NCBI RefSeq assembly: GCF_910596095.1
Contig: NC_056550.1
Location: forward strand, 14,226,001-14,290,000
Reading direction: 5' to 3'
DNA length: 64,000 nucleotides
Origin: Thunnus maccoyii
Taxonomy: Eukaryota; Chordata; Actinopteri; Scombriformes; Scombridae
Below, piece after piece: positions 28,201-41,802 of the stretch. The position numbers were made by a program, and so were the translations under genes. The notes under the pieces are model-generated. The model did no database searches. It was not told where the DNA came from and saw only the letters and a program-made list of their open reading frames with translations. Numbering within the stretch: position 1 is the stretch's first letter; the number at the start of each line of letters is the position of its first letter.

Positions 28201-31200
28201 AAGAGGAGAGCAGGAAATGAGTAATGGGATGCTGCGGTGCCATCAGTGCTCCTGTACTCACTCCCACCTCCTGCCTTTGGAAAAAGAGGGAGTGCATTAT
28301 CAGCAGACTCTCAAACACACACACACACACACACACACTGAAGGGATCCGCAGTGTTGATGTGCCTAATGTCATGTGTTTTGAGCTTGTGCACAAAGCAG
28401 CGCTGACGTTCAGGTCGAATCATTCAGTGACACAATTTGTAGAGCTCTGACCTGCAGTAAACTCACTGTCGCCTGCTCTTAAAGCAGCCACATTAGTCAT
28501 TATGACACTGATGATCCTGTTGGCGATAGTGTGAAAATGAATGTGCACATGAAAAGAATTGTTTTATCAGCCAAGGACTTCAGTTTCTGACTAGCCTTGA
28601 AAAATAAATTAAACTCCCTATCAATCGTTATGTGAGTCATGCGAAAAACAGCATATATCAAAACACCACCCACTTACACTCCATATTTTCATATTAACCT
28701 CACCTTGATCTTGGTGAGTTTCTTCTGGATCTTGTGCGCCACCTGATCGGTCCAGTACTTCTCCCGGAGAAAGTCCCAGAAGATCCTGCCCACCAGGGAG
28801 TTCACCCAGGTGGGCTGCCCCTCTGCAGAGTACCCCCCTGCCTCTGACCCTGCACTTGACTCAGCTCCAGTTTGACCTCCAGAACTGTGCTCTTCATTGT
28901 GAATCTGCAGGAAATAAGAGAGTCATAATGGAACCACAGTGAGTCATTAGGAGTCATATGTTTATTTCAGGGGTGCAAGCTTCAATTTCTTTACCACATC
29001 TATCTTATTCTATCCTCAAGCCACATGCTCATACTGATTCTGCACTTACCTCCCATAAGCATAACAACAGACTGTCTCTTTGTGGGGGGCCAATCCCAAA
29101 CCAGGATTAGTGGCTCAGTCTGGTGTGCTGCAGACGCACCACAGTCAGTTCCTATTAATATCTTACCAGCCAGGTGACATCTGATATTTCTGCATTTTTA
29201 CATTTGGTCTGGTCAGCAAGGATTTGTACGGCTGAGCCAGCATCCTGAACAAGGTTGGTCTGTGCAGAGCAGAACAATGGAACAGTAGCTGATATTGACT
29301 GGCTCTGATCAATAGGAGTGATGTAGAGTATTAGCATGACATCCAAAGGGTAAGTAGAGCAGAGACAAAGTCTTGATTGCTGCTCACAATGGACAGGGCC
29401 ATGTTCAATTCAAAGTTTTCATACAACCGCCAGTTGACACAATGCTAGATCTAAAAACTAAATAAAAGTGTTGTTCATTGACCTTTTTGTGGGTTGTGGG
29501 GCTTCCTTTATCACTGTGGCAGGGGCTGGGTGTGGGATTGCAACTCTCTGAGCCAATCAGTTGTGTCATATAGGTGCTGTAGTCCAAGAGCGTTCTAGCT
29601 CGCATAGCCCCTAGCAGATCGTGCAGCTCCTCTGTGCTTTCTTTAACGGCATCTCCACCACACGGCATGTCTGAAATGACAGACAGGAAGTCAGTGAGCA
29701 GAAGGAGCTGGTAAATATAACTCTCTGCTCCATATATGCAGTATTTGCAGCAGCTCAACAGCTCCCAATCAGCATGGACCAAATCATCCTCTTACCCGTA
29801 TTCTCCTTGCTGCTCACACTGCTCCTGGCTCCAGCCCTGGAGGCAGACAGGAAGTGCTGGAACCACTCCTCCTTCTCTCTTCCTGTGCGGCCAAACAGAT
29901 AGAGGATGACAGGAAGATGGTGGTCTGGTACAGTGTGTCTCTCTGCTCTTTCTTCCTCCTCCTGCCCTTCGATCAGACTCTCTTCCCCTACCTCCCCCTC
30001 AGCCAGAGTGATGCAGATGGGGTATTTCTTGTTCCACACTCTCTTGCGAGCCAAACCAGGAGGTACAAGAGACACCTGGGATGAAAGTTAACAAAATGGT
30101 ATGATAAAGGAAAATCTTTTTTTAATGTATATTTTCTTTCTAAAAGAGAGTCATTCAATTTGTTCAGCATTGCCAAAACATTCCTCACATTGATTAGATT
30201 GTGTGTACACTTTATTCTATTATCTGAGTGGCAGCTACTCTGGCCTTCATCTCAGATAGAAGCCAGGTCATGTTTATTCAGAGCATCATCACTTCACTCG
30301 TTATCCCTGTGGGTCTTTCACCTCCGTGTTCGATGACAAAGTGAGTGCAGAGAGATGAGAGTGAAGAGTTCAGGCGAGAGGTCACCTTGCCTCTCTCTTT
30401 TCCTCCCCTCTGAGGGACATGCCTGCTCTCCTGGGACTCATAAATGAGAATTTTTTTTTGCAGACACACTGACCTTACAGTTAGCCAGCTGGTAGGTGCA
30501 CGAGCGCAAAAATGTGGCCTCATGGGGCATCTCGTCGAATGCTGCCCACCGGGGGATGTTGGCACGTGGGTATGCCAGGCGCAGCCAGCTGCCCTCCAGG
30601 GTGACATAGACAGAGTGCGTGATGGAGGGGTGAAACATCTCAGGGTCGTAGATTTGTGTCTCATTCATCCAGCCCTGGAGGAAAATTATGAAGGCGTTTA
30701 ATCCAAAAGGATCAAAACAGCAATCCACAGCAGACACAGTTTGGTTTTGCATATTTCTGAACATCAGTCACAAATTACTTCATATTTCCATTTTAGAATT
30801 GAAATATAATGATGGCAATATTTGGGTGCACCAAGGCAACCAGTAAAGATGTCAGCCTAGCAAAGACAAAGCCAATTAAGCAGTGCAAACTGTGTCAATA
30901 CAGCTCAGCAGGAGGGGAAACAAGAGACATGGCAGAATATATCTGTCTCATTTAACACTGTGGATGTGTATTTGAAAAAGCCCACAGCCTGCTGTTAGTA
31001 ACCCCTCTATCCTCATAAACATCACCTCAGCTGAACCTGCTAACTCTGCGTTTGTAGAGGCAGCCAACCCCTCTCTCAGCAGAGCTGTCAATAAGTGCTT
31101 TGGGAAAGCTATTATCAAAATAACCTGCTCTTTAAATGCTGAACCTGCTGTGCCCGAGGATATTTTTTTATGCAGTAATTACCTCAGAACTAATCCATTA

Positions 31201-32788
31201 AGCACTGCTGATTGCAATCTTTATTGCTATCCAATGCTTAATACGGCTGCTGTTGTTGTTTGTTTTGATTTTAATCTCATCCTGCAGAACACACATTAGA
31301 GCTTGAGCCAAATTTCCATGTAGCCAAATTGTTAACAGGAAAACAGGAAGTACCTGGGAACAGCAACAGAGTTTTCGCTGCATATTGAAGAAAAGTGGGA
31401 GTCAATATGTTCATATGCAGATATGTGTTGGTTCTTTTTTTTAAGAATCTGAATGTCAATTAAAATTAAGTTTTTTCAACTAAAGAACAACTTAGAAGTC
31501 AGACATACCTGCTTGATGCTGCTCTTACATGTAAATGCATGCATATGTTTCTCTATACTATATTCTGCTCATTGTTTACCTCAAGGATTTCTGGATCTGT
31601 ACACTTTCCATCTAGTGGATCCATGTTCAGGGCCCTGGCCTTGCAGAAAGGAGAGTTTCTTCTGGCAGATGAGCGACGCGGGGCAAACATGAACACTACC
31701 ACCAGCCCCAAAATAAAGCCACATGCGACCCCCACAGACAGACCTGTCACATAGGAGGGTAGGGGCAGCACAAAGAACCCATAAGCTAGAAGTCCAACAG
31801 GGAAGAGCCAGTGAAGAGGCAATGATGAACCTGGGATCATGCCCCGAGACTGTTTGAAAGTTCGCTGGTGTGCCCCTCTGGATCCATTCTGGAGCTCCAC
31901 CACCTGAATCATGTCTCCATAGGTGCGGATCTCCAAATTACTGTCTCTGCTGTGATGTTCTGGGGAAACAGAAGATTTTATTAAGGAGCCCTTTTGGAGT
32001 CTTCTAAGAGGAGTGTCACGCACACTTCTCTGCTCTCCATCAGGTCTCCTCCGGTACTTAAGGTCTCCATCTTCACTGCCCCCCTCTCTTCCACTGCTTC
32101 CTTGGGAGGTTGGTGAATCTCCCACACCAGAAGCCCTGCCCTGCTTGGGGCTGCCGGAGCTTTCGTCCCCCATGATCTTACTCAGCATGCTCAGGGGATC
32201 CTGCATGGCCTCAGAAAACTTCCTCCGCGTGTCCTCCAGCTCAGCGATCAGCGAGCTGCCCCGGGGCTCAGTGGGAGACAAGCTGCCCGTGGATGTCGGT
32301 GATGCCCAGCCATCGTTCTCATTCAGTCTTCCTGCTTCAGGCCTGGCCTCGGGGATCTTTGGCTGGGTAAGCTGTTTCCAAGGATGCAAATGCAGCTTAG
32401 AGTCAGACTTGGAGAGGTTGACCTCCGGCTCAACCCGGCGGGAGATCTCCGTGCTCAGGGACTTGACCAGGCTGAGCAGAGGTTTGCCTCTTAGAGAGCT
32501 GCTCTCTCTAGGCTCCAGATCTGTGGAGGAGGATTTGACCAGGTTGGTGGTGACAAGCAGGCCTGCTGATGATGCCGACAGGTCAGCTAAAGATCCTGGA
32601 GAGGAGGGGGAGTGAGGCAGGAAGAGAGGCTGGGAGCGGTGGCTTTGGCTCAGTTCCAAATCCATTCCCAGGCTGAGTTCAGCTCGGCTCTCCCTGTCTT
32701 GAGGTTTGTCTTTGGAAAAAGCTACAGTTGGACCCTCATCGTGGCCGTCCAGGCTGAAGATGAGCTTACTCTCCTCCATGCTGGCCAT
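25275..32788 (-). CDS. tex2l: TEX2-like SMP-domain protein
   Basis: ER-anchored lipid-transfer protein of the TEX2 (yeast Nvj2) family. Coding exons: 31580-32788, 30474-30674, 29796-30075, 29483-29670, 29167-29259, 28704-28904, 27889-27988, 27343-27470, 27092-27306, 25762-25971, 25528-25648, 25275-25421, giving 1030 aa. The N-terminal exon is Ser-rich and disordered with a TEX2 signature (LVKSLSTEISRR, MLSKIMGDES). Hydrophobic segments at about residues 335-385 (WLFPVGLLAYGFFVLPLP, VGVACGFILGLVVVFMF) would anchor it in the ER. A PH-like region follows (LARKRVWNKKYPICITLAEG, YLFGRTGREKEEW). The SMP domain starts near WVNSLVGRIFWDFLREKYW and contains LPYFMNELTLADLDMG, IPPPPTDRIWY and VTEWIEKKLQCEFQKVFVMP. 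Human TEX2 is on chromosome 17, so this looks like a separate paralogue. Start is the first in-frame ATG (32786-32788). Confidence 0.93.
26858..27075. mobile_element. Short terminal-inverted-repeat element in tex2-like intron 9
   Basis: Left end atagaccctttcactgacaa is an imperfect inverted copy of the right end, whose complement reads atagggctttttcactgcaa. TA dinucleotides flank both ends. It ends only 17 bases from exon 9. A decayed relative sits near 44120-44310. The remaining intron (25972-26857) shows no gene. Confidence 0.65.
28314..28339. repeat. (AC)n microsatellite in tex2-like intron 6
   Basis: About 13 AC units within the intron between exons 7 and 6. Apparent ORFs crossing it are compositional. 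The rest of 27989-28703 has no recognised content. Confidence 0.95.
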
Positions 32789-32907
32789 CAACCAGGACCT
32801 ATAATGAGAATGTGGTCAACCGAATGGAGCAGTTGTCCTCCAAAACATGGAGCATGGTGCTGATGTAGTCTTGGAACGTCATAGCCTAAAGTTCATCATA
32901 TTGGATC

Positions 32908-35900
32908 CTGGAAATGTAGAGAGGAAATGATTATTTTAACAGCTACATTTTTTTTTTTTACCAACAACATAACCTTTAATGACAGCATGACATTTAACAT
33001 TAAGCCTCCCTGCTTCTTGTTCACCTGCTGCTCTGACCTTCTTTCTTGTTTCCTTCTTCCCTCTCACTTTTCTAATTTTCTCTCCCCTCTCACTCTTTGA
33101 CCTTTCTTTCTAATCTCTTCCGCGCTCGCTCCTTTGTCCTCTTTACTGTTGCTCTGAATGCGTACAGGGAACCTTGTGTGTCTCACTCTGTGTGTGCCGT
33201 CAATTCATATGAAGTCAGAGTCTGAGGTAGAGGTAGGGCTTTGTTTCTGGAAACATTAAGCACAGAGAGTCACAGATAATCCCAAATTACGTAGATGCAA
33301 TTATCCGATCCATTAGCCATGATCCATCGGGATGTGTACGCCTATTGCACATTTGTCTTGTATTAGGAGCCCCAGAAGATGCCCAGTACAACAGCAGCCT
33401 TTGTCATTTAAAGTATTTGTGCAGTTTTGTTCTCGTGCAGTTTTCTTCTCTTGCATCTGGCCTGCAGAAGTTGTAGAATTCAATTACATCCTCTTCTCAT
33501 TTACATCATCTCATCATATTGTTCTAGATGGTTCAGGGATTCAAAACAGTAACTTTTCAATAACAAACTCACTTCTATAAACTCATGACTACCTGAGGTT
33601 TGATTGAAGTGAAACACAGGAGAAAAACTTCATCTGTGATAGCATCTGCTTACATGGATGAGGAAAGTGAACACATGCTGCCGTTTCCTGTGTCTTGAAC
33701 TTGATGTAGAACCAAATAAGTGTGCACACACTCGACCAAGCAGTCAAGATGAATGTATATGCATGCACACTCACTTCAGCCATGTTTGTATACTCAAAAT
33801 GCATGCTGGCTTTTTATTATTTACTGAGCTCTCTCACTCAACTAGAGATATCATAACTCCATGGCATGAATATTAACCAGGCAAACAAGCTGTTTTCTTT
33901 CCAGCCATACCCTGACCACTGTCCATTATGCCTTCAAAAGCATGACAATTAGACACTCCCTCGGGAAATCTTTAAGCTTTAAGAGCATATGGACTATAAC
34001 AAGCCCTTCACTGCTTGTTTACATGTGACAATCACTGACGTGTATCACAGCAGGCGTGCTGCACAGCCCATTTCACCATGAGTCAATAGCTACAGTACAA
34101 TCCAGACCGAGAGTGGATTAACTGTAATCCTCAATATTAAAGAGGCTTTACGACAGGAAATTAAGACACTTGGGACATAAAACACTGGAATGAATGAGCA
34201 ATCAATGTGTCTTTCAATTTCAGATACACTGTAAGATAAATTTTCATCCACTTGAGCTCGCTGTCAGCCACACACACCACATAATGCAGTGTCACAATCA
34301 GATACAAGACGGCTTTATGTGCAATAGAAAGTCACTGTGCAAAGTAAGAAAACTGATAAATATCAGTAAGAGCTGAGTTTATGCAACATAATCCACCAAC
34401 AGAGGAAATATATGTATTCTTAACCTCAAGATACAATTGAAAGCTCTGGAAAAAGCTAGTATGTGGACCTTGAGTTAACTTTTGTGTTCCTATTTTAGTA
34501 AATTATTAGTTTCTTGTCATCTTCTTCTTGTTCACAGTGAAAATCCTGCGGCCAGATTCGTCACACAACATAGGATAAAACAGAGGGAGATAATATTGTC
34601 ACAAACTACTTTTCCTGCCATATAGTGGACACATTTTAACAACAAACAACAGCACAGCTATGACACATGAGCAATCGATGGCCATTGTCCAGCAAATTAT
34701 AAATTCCAACTGCAACCTGGACGAAACAATTTTCGAGGCCACGGTAGTCATTTGTTATCATGTAGCTCACGTAATTGAATTTTTTCTTCCTGCCTGCACC
34801 TTTATCTCTCTTCTCACTTCTCTGCACACTGTTCATAAGAAGAGATATTCATTTTAGCACAAATAGCACCAACCTGCTGGGCTGTTTGTCAAATCTAATT
34901 AACCAAAAGCGCTGCTCTGCAGGTCCTTAAGCTGCTCCAGGCAGCCCTGCATTACCCTAATCAATTTCTCCTTTGGAGTCAATTTGAATCGGTTCATGCT
35001 GACAGGGAGAGGAAAACCTTTGCTGCTCAGTGGAATATGTAGACAGCAGGGATTTGGCAGCTTTCCAGTCAGTAAGGTGGATTAATTTTTGCAGAAACAA
35101 GAAAGAAAAGAAAAACAAACCATCAGAGGACACAGGAGTTTGGGAGGGGAAAGTCTAGAAATCCAGTTTTTGGTGGAAAAGTGGAAAGTGTAGCAGATTG
35201 CTCTCTAATATTTAGTAAAGGATGATTTTAAACATGCAATGAAATGTTTTTAACTGAAAGACTGAAAGTGGGATCTGTAATGAACACCTTTTTGCAACTG
35301 GAGTGAGCAAATGGGGAAGTAACAGTTTTACAGAAAAGTGCTGCAATCTGGTCCAGTAAAACTGCATGCATGCACTGCAACCACATTTTCCATGACAGAA
35401 GTCAACTTATCAAGAAAAGTCATATCATTTTAATATAACTACAGAGCATCACTGTCTATAAGTACAACATTTTGACTTGTAAATGAAAAAGTAATTTGGG
35501 TGACAGTGTCAGACAAAATTAAGTGGCTGGTTGTGGTTGCTATAACAACAGTTAATGAAGTTAAATGGAGTCATTTTTGAGAGCAAGGTATTACTCTCTA
35601 CCAGACATTTTTTAATGTATTATAGGACTTATTAAATAAAAAGGGCCTTATGCCAAAGTCTATCTCTTCTCTATCATGTGAAATTGATTCTTACAAGACA
35701 AATGGGAAAGTGTCATTAGATCCTGTGTAGCCACTTGTAAAAAAAAATGGGGCAGGTAGATTCAAGAGGCTGTCAACAAGTAGATAGTAGTGGATCACTT
35801 CAAACTGATTAAAATTGAGAGGGAGAAACTACACGAACAGCTGAAAATCCCACTTTTATCCCTGACGTTAGCATGCATGGGAGTGAATCCTGCCACAAAA

Positions 35901-36357
35901 AAAAAAACATGTCTATCCACCTCTGTCTGTCCTCCATTTGGCTTTTCTATCCTGGCTTGACAAGGATAATAGGATCTGTCCTGAATATATATTAAAACCC
36001 AATATCATAAGGACTGTCCGTGATTTTTTTCAATTCATTTCCATGACATACCTGTGCTTAATCCTGTCCCTGTCCTCACACTACCACTTGACCCAGATGA
36101 CTGACACATTTGGCACTAGGCTGTGTTTGGGGTATCACATGGTCAGTGTTGGTGAAGCTGTACCTGATGTAATTGAGCAAATCATTAAGACAATATCTCC
36201 AGGGCTAAAAGTGGTTGATTATCTATTCAGGGCTTTCTCCATCACTAAATGAGCCCCATTTTTGCGCATTAAACTTTGTTTTCCCCAAGGCCGTAATGCA
36301 AAGTATTTTTTTTTTGCTGTAGGTGTTTACAGCTACCAGTAACACCAACACACTCAC
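32908..36357. other. tex2-like intron 1, no gene recognised
   Basis: About 3.4 kb of AT-rich intron in the 5' UTR. Pyrimidine-rich near 33040-33145. No exon, RNA gene or clear repeat seen on either strand. Confidence 0.6.
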
Positions 36358-36780
36358 CTGAATCTGACATGTCTGACCAGCTGCTACTGTGATATCGGTG
36401 ACAGAGGCTGGAAGATGTCCACGGTAAAGAAGGCGCCGGTTTGTGCAGAAATGTGCTCCAAATGCAGGCTGCAGTCATCAGTCTAGATGCTGCAGAGTGC
36501 GGTGTGCCGCACACGGGGACGCGCACCATCCACAAGCCGCAGGCAGCAAGTATTCATTCAACTTCACTTAGATTGTGTCCAGTCTTTGTTGCAAAAATCG
36601 CCCAAAACTCCTTCTCCTCATTCAAACTAACTGTTTAGCTTTCAGATACGCGCGTCAGAAGCGTCGCCACCGTTTGACATCGCTCCTTCCTTTCCGCGTC
36701 AGGAGGCGTCAACGCAATACAGAATAATGTGATTATTAGAGTCCTGGTTGCCGACCGGACGACACTCTAATCCAGATTAG
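36358..36780 (-). other. Probable 5' UTR exon and promoter of the tex2-like gene
   Basis: A consensus donor (GTGAGTG on the minus strand, 36351-36357) follows a GC-richer, CpG-bearing block. The next exon begins at 32907 after an AG acceptor and carries UTR until the ATG at 32788. A TC run is at 36818-36832. The upstream limit of the exon is a guess. Confidence 0.55.
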
Positions 36781-38411
36781 ACCTCAGAGGCCGTCAGTTG
36801 ACAGAGCGACTCGTCCTCTCTCTCTCTCTCTCCTCTGCACTCAGCGTCAAAACACAGACTGAGCTCAACTCTCTCCCTCTCTGACACCGCAGTCCTGTAC
36901 GCAGACTTATGTAATTGCACGACCTGGAAAAATTCATGCCTGAGTTGCTGCTAAAAAGCCTCTTATTTAAAAGCCACTACTAGATCACAGCGGGCAAATG
37001 TTCAAAACACTCCTGACATCTATACGTGGTTTATTTAGACAATAGTCTTTACTGATTTCCACATTAAGCATCTCACTATTGGGATTTGCAAACTATCTCT
37101 ATTGCCTGTGATCATTAAGTTTGCATATGTGGTTGAAAGGAATACATGCAGAGTGACAGAGAAAGATTAAAGTGGAAAGAGGGGACATCATCTGGGTTTT
37201 GAGTTTTGGGATGTTTATGGATGCTGCTCATCTGAAATCATCATGCACAGAGGGAATAACCTGCTGGCCTTGTATGACTAACATTTAATTGGCTGCAGTT
37301 TTCTCTCATAATTGTCCGGATATATTTAGACGTAGTGGATTCCTCCTTACTATAATTATTGCTGCCTAAGCAAGAATCCATAAAATAACATGCAGTTTTG
37401 AAATCACATCAATTGATGGTGCTGTTACCAATCTGTATTTCCATTATTAGTGGCATATATTACCTGTTTTCACATGATGTTTGAAGGCGGTGCTATGTGG
37501 GCAAACGATATAAAAGATATGTAGTAAGTGTTGCCATTAACCACAAAACAATCTTAAATTGATCTGAATAAAATCCAGTTAATCTGTTTTCAAGCTAAAG
37601 AACCACATTCGGTTCATTTCTTTCCTTTATTAGACAAACTGGTTGGTTAACTTCACATTTGTCCCAGTAGAAATGACTGGTAGCCAGATGAAGACTGGGA
37701 CTGTGCTGCTGGAAGGTGTGAAGGTAACAACGTCGCTGCATGCTTAATGTTGACGGTGTGCAGTAGATGGGTTCCCTCTATCAACTAGTGTTTCTGACAG
37801 CTGTGAGCATCATGTGCCCCTCAAACTCATACGGAATGACTCTGGTGTGACTGCTGCCACCTGTTGGCTAAACTGTAGAAAAAGAAATCACTCTTGTAGA
37901 GCAGCAGGGTGAGACAGCCGCTGGCCCTTAATGTAAGTAAGCATGCTCTGTCCTATCAGTGGCCCTATTTTTTATTGATAAAAAGTGATATGAATTAATT
38001 AATTCCAAACTGGCTTCATGCACAGACATTTGTTCTTGCCTCAGTCTTAGTTCAGGATAAACTGCATTTGTTAACATCTGACTTTTTTCCATCATCTGTG
38101 CAAAATCAGACTCCTGCAGTATCACGGGTACATTTTGAAATCAACAAACAACATAATGATCTACATATGCAGTGACTACTGCTATTAAGTCTTTAATTTT
38201 CCATATCGGTACAGAGAGAATAGAGTTTTCACACAGTTTTAAAGGTGGAGTATTCAGCAGATGGGTGGAACAACACAGATGGAGCATTATTCTCTTAAAT
38301 GATACATTTGAGCAAAACGGCACATTGAAATGCAAAGCGTCAATGATGCATTTAAGCTGCTTTACTCTTATCCATAGTCAGAACCTGGGGTCTTTCCCTC
38401 CATGTTGGAGG
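36781..38411. other. Intergenic DNA upstream of the tex2-like gene
   Basis: No coding region recognised. The right part (from about 37900) is the expected 3' UTR of the minus-strand zinc-finger gene. Confidence 0.55.
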
Positions 38412-41400
38412 TCACTCTGCTGTGTGTGCATTCTTATGTTGAGTCAGCTGTTCCCTCTGACAAAAAAACTGATCACAAATATCGCAGGTGTAGGGTTTTT
38501 CTCCTGAAAAACGTTTCATGTGTGTTTTCAGGTGACCGCTGGTGTGAAAGAGTTTCCCGCACGAGCTGCAACAATACGGTCTCTCTCCCGTGTGTGACCG
38601 CCTGTGAACTCTAAGGTTCTGGCTCTGACTGAATCCTTTCCCACAGATATCGCAGTGATATGGTCTCACCCCAGAATGGGTCCTCACGTGCACAACCAGA
38701 TGCTCTTTCCGGACAAACGTTTTCCCACAGTCTTGACATTTAAAGTCTTTAATTCCTGCGTGTATTTTCGAATGCATTTGTAGGCAACCGGAGCTTGTAA
38801 ACGTCTTGCCGCAAACGTCACAAACGAGGCGTTTGCTGCAAGCACTTTGCAAATTACTCAGAAGCTCCTTTGCAGACTCATTTGTCTTATGTGTGTTTAT
38901 GTGTTTCATTAAAGGACGGATGTACTGAAAACCTTTTCCGCACACAGGACACAAACTGCGGTCTTTTTGAGTTTTAGCGGGAGAATCTCCATCGGGCGAC
39001 ATCTGATCCACGCTGCCATTTTGTCTTTGCAAAACCTTCACTTTCCGTTTCCTCTGCTTTGTCTGCGCTCCTTTGCTCTGCACCCAGTCCTCATCGCTGT
39101 CAGTTTCCTCACTCTGATCCTCAGAGCAGTCTGAAGAGACCGGCTGCATTTCATAAGTCGCTTGTGTGTCGGGCTCATCTTGCTCACTTTTCACAACTTC
39201 AGGAGAAGTAAAAATAACCTGCTGTGTTTGACTGTCATCCTCAAGATCCTCCTGCTCCTCTTTTATCCTGGATATGTTTAAGTCTGTCTGAACCAAGCAG
39301 TAGTTCCCATTATCATTTTCTGTATGTGTTTGACTGTTATCCCCAAGTTCCTCCTGCTCCTCTTTAATCCTGGATATGTTGAAGTCTGTCTGAGCAGAGC
39401 AGTAGTTCCCAACATCATTTTCTGTATCTGCGCTGGTTTGAGGCTCTGCTGGTGTTGAGGATTCATGGTTCTCCTGCGGCACTTCCTCTGCAGTCACAGT
39501 ACTGTTGGTCAGTGGAGGCTCTGTAGCTACAAAGGAGATAAAAGCAAATGTTGACAGGCTGATGTTTGAAAGGAAAGAGGGAGAAGGAGAGAGACAGGTA
39601 GATACTTGGGATTATAGAGCTGGAATGATTAGTGGATAAATCAATTAGTTGACCGACAGAAAATTCACCTTTAACACTTTTGCTAATTGTTTTTATTTGT
39701 TAAAGTTATATTTTAAGCAGAAATGCCAAAAGTTCACAGGTTACAGCTTCTCAAATGTAAATATGTGCTGGTGGTGATAGTAAACTGATAATCTATGGGT
39801 TTGGGGCTGCTGGACAGACTAAATAAACAATGTCAAACTTGATCTACTAAAAACTCTGACAGTTTATAGAGCGAACAGTTAATGATTGGTGAAACTGTAT
39901 TTGTGCAATTTGCGCATATACAGTGTTGATATTGAATTGGACACAGCAGGGAAAAGTGGGGGAGGTTTGAATGTGTTGGAGAATAATCTTGATTGATTGA
40001 TTGATATTAATTTCTGAAATGTTCTTTCCTGCAGTGTGTCTACTGAGAGAAATGTTGCTCTTGAATTTTTAAAATAAAAATCTTCAGTGCAGCACAAATT
40101 AAATTCTAGTCATGTCCTTTGTCTTGGTGTCTGTCCCTGGACAGATGCTATTATTTGGTGTGTGACATGTGATTAGAGCACAAAACTGTTTGCTGTACAA
40201 GAACACGTCAGAACCATTGAAGGAGATGTATTACCACTATGGAATAAATCAAGACTAAATATTCAACATCAAACTGCGAGGACACAGTTAAAGACAGATG
40301 GGTAACCAGGGCTACATCTTCATCCTAAGCCATGTTGTTCACATGTTAACAAATATTAGCATTTTTTTAAACTTTAAGTGAGAAAAAATGAACTTTGCTT
40401 TGCCATATGCAAATGTATGCTGTTAGTAAAGCTTAACATCTTTTTATTACTGTCTTTTTTCTTTTTAAATTTATTCTCAAATCAATCCAGGATTCACTAA
40501 CAAGCAGTCATTCAAAGGACTCTCAGGTGAAAATATAGCACGCACATTTGTGTACATTACCATAAAGAAGACTTTCATAAATCTTCTTTATATTGACGAG
40601 GGCATCCTTAGCATCTTCTGTGTCCATTTGCCATGGACAGAAGCACTCAGCTAAAAAACCATTTGTAGTTCTCCTGGCAAGGAGGAGGATTGGATGTCGC
40701 TCTAAAAGTTCCCACTTGTGGAGCTGGAACAAAATTAACACAAAATCATAAGAGTGAAAATTGGAAACATAACTACAAGTTCAGAGATCTGAGAAAAACA
40801 ATGTTTTACGCTTTGATACCATTGAGAGTCCAAGTGAAGTAACTATTAACAGTTTCTTAGTAGTAATGTCAACAAAAAAAAACACACTTGAAAGCTTCGA
40901 ATTCAGTGAGAGACAAGAGAAAAATTGCAAGCTTCTATGTATCTGTTCATCTGAAAGCTCTGCTACTGCTACACACAGGATATCAGACACCATCAGATAT
41001 GGACAAGGAACAAGCTCAGAATTCAAATTATAAAGTGAAAATGTTCCTTTTCAAGTTTTTGCTTCTAGACTACGCATTTGAAAGTTGCTTAAATGAATCC
41101 TGCATGCTATTACATAGTTTCTATGACTAACATCTTAACTCTTAAACAGCTTTGGATTAATGCAATAACATAACTCATCCATGTTGATGGTCAACTAGAT
41201 TGGTTTCCAGTTATTGTGGATAACACAGTACTTTTTATTCCATCCCAAGTCTTTTCTATTATACTTTCTAATGTTTTGCATAGTCATAGGTGGACCACGC
41301 TGCAAAGCATTTTATTATACAGTGCACTGTACTATATGTGTGACTTTGCACACAAAAAACTATTACTGAACTTTTGTTGTCTTAAACTACTTAACTTACA

Positions 41401-41802
41401 TTACATAAAATGCAGTAATCAGGCATTGATCTGTACTTAACGCATCAACTAAATTGAGAATACAGGATTGTCTTGCACAATGAAAGAAGGATGAATGTTC
41501 GAATGCTGAAAAAGTCAATGCAACATAGCAATGTGTACGTGAATGTAAAGATCAGGGATGATGTACTTACTATTTTATGACCACCGTCTGAAAGAAAGAA
41601 AACCTACCAGTAGATTTGTTGCATCATATACTTTGTTAACGCTGCAGTTTTTTTTCTGCCTCTCTTTCCAGTCAAGGGCAACTTTTTTCTTGCGTTTTTC
41701 AAGTTTTTGCTTGTAAGGCTGCTTGGCACCACAGTGCTGACACGTCTTGCTGGCTACCCCGATTTTTTCCTTACAGATGTGGCATTCTTTTTGAGTAGGC
41801 AT
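38412..41802 (-). CDS. Zinc-ribbon/C2H2 fusion zinc-finger protein
   Basis: Likely nuclear DNA-binding protein; function unknown. Exons: 41608-41802 (ATG directly after the acceptor), 40561-40723, 38412-39520, giving 488 aa. A probable 5' UTR exon ends at 43128. Residues 1-65 hold a CxxC-x10-CxxC zinc ribbon (CHICKEKIGVASKTCQHC, like UPF0547-type ribbons) followed by a Lys-rich helix. Residues 66-119 form a second conserved segment (LLERHPILLLARRTTNGF, ECFCPWQM, KKIYESLLY). The last exon has no usable initiator ATG before its acidic IKEEQE linker and joins in frame through a phase-1 intron (TAT G|AG). Six C2H2 fingers follow; the fifth reads HLKTHMKRF, so its last His is Phe. The IKEEQE linker is repeated within exon 3. 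Separate genes for the two halves are possible, but exon 3 would then lack a start. Confidence 0.8.
39521..40560. repeat. Intron of the fusion gene with ATTAATC-family repeat
   Basis: Repeat-derived sequence at about 39619-39890 (gctggaatgattagtggata, then gcttctcaaatgtaaatatg, then tgggtttggggctgctggac). The rest of the intron is AT-rich without coding signs. Confidence 0.55.

Noticed and set aside
32013-32615. 200-residue plus-strand ORF
   Set aside because: Antisense to the Ser-rich first coding exon of the tex2-like gene, whose sense protein matches the family.
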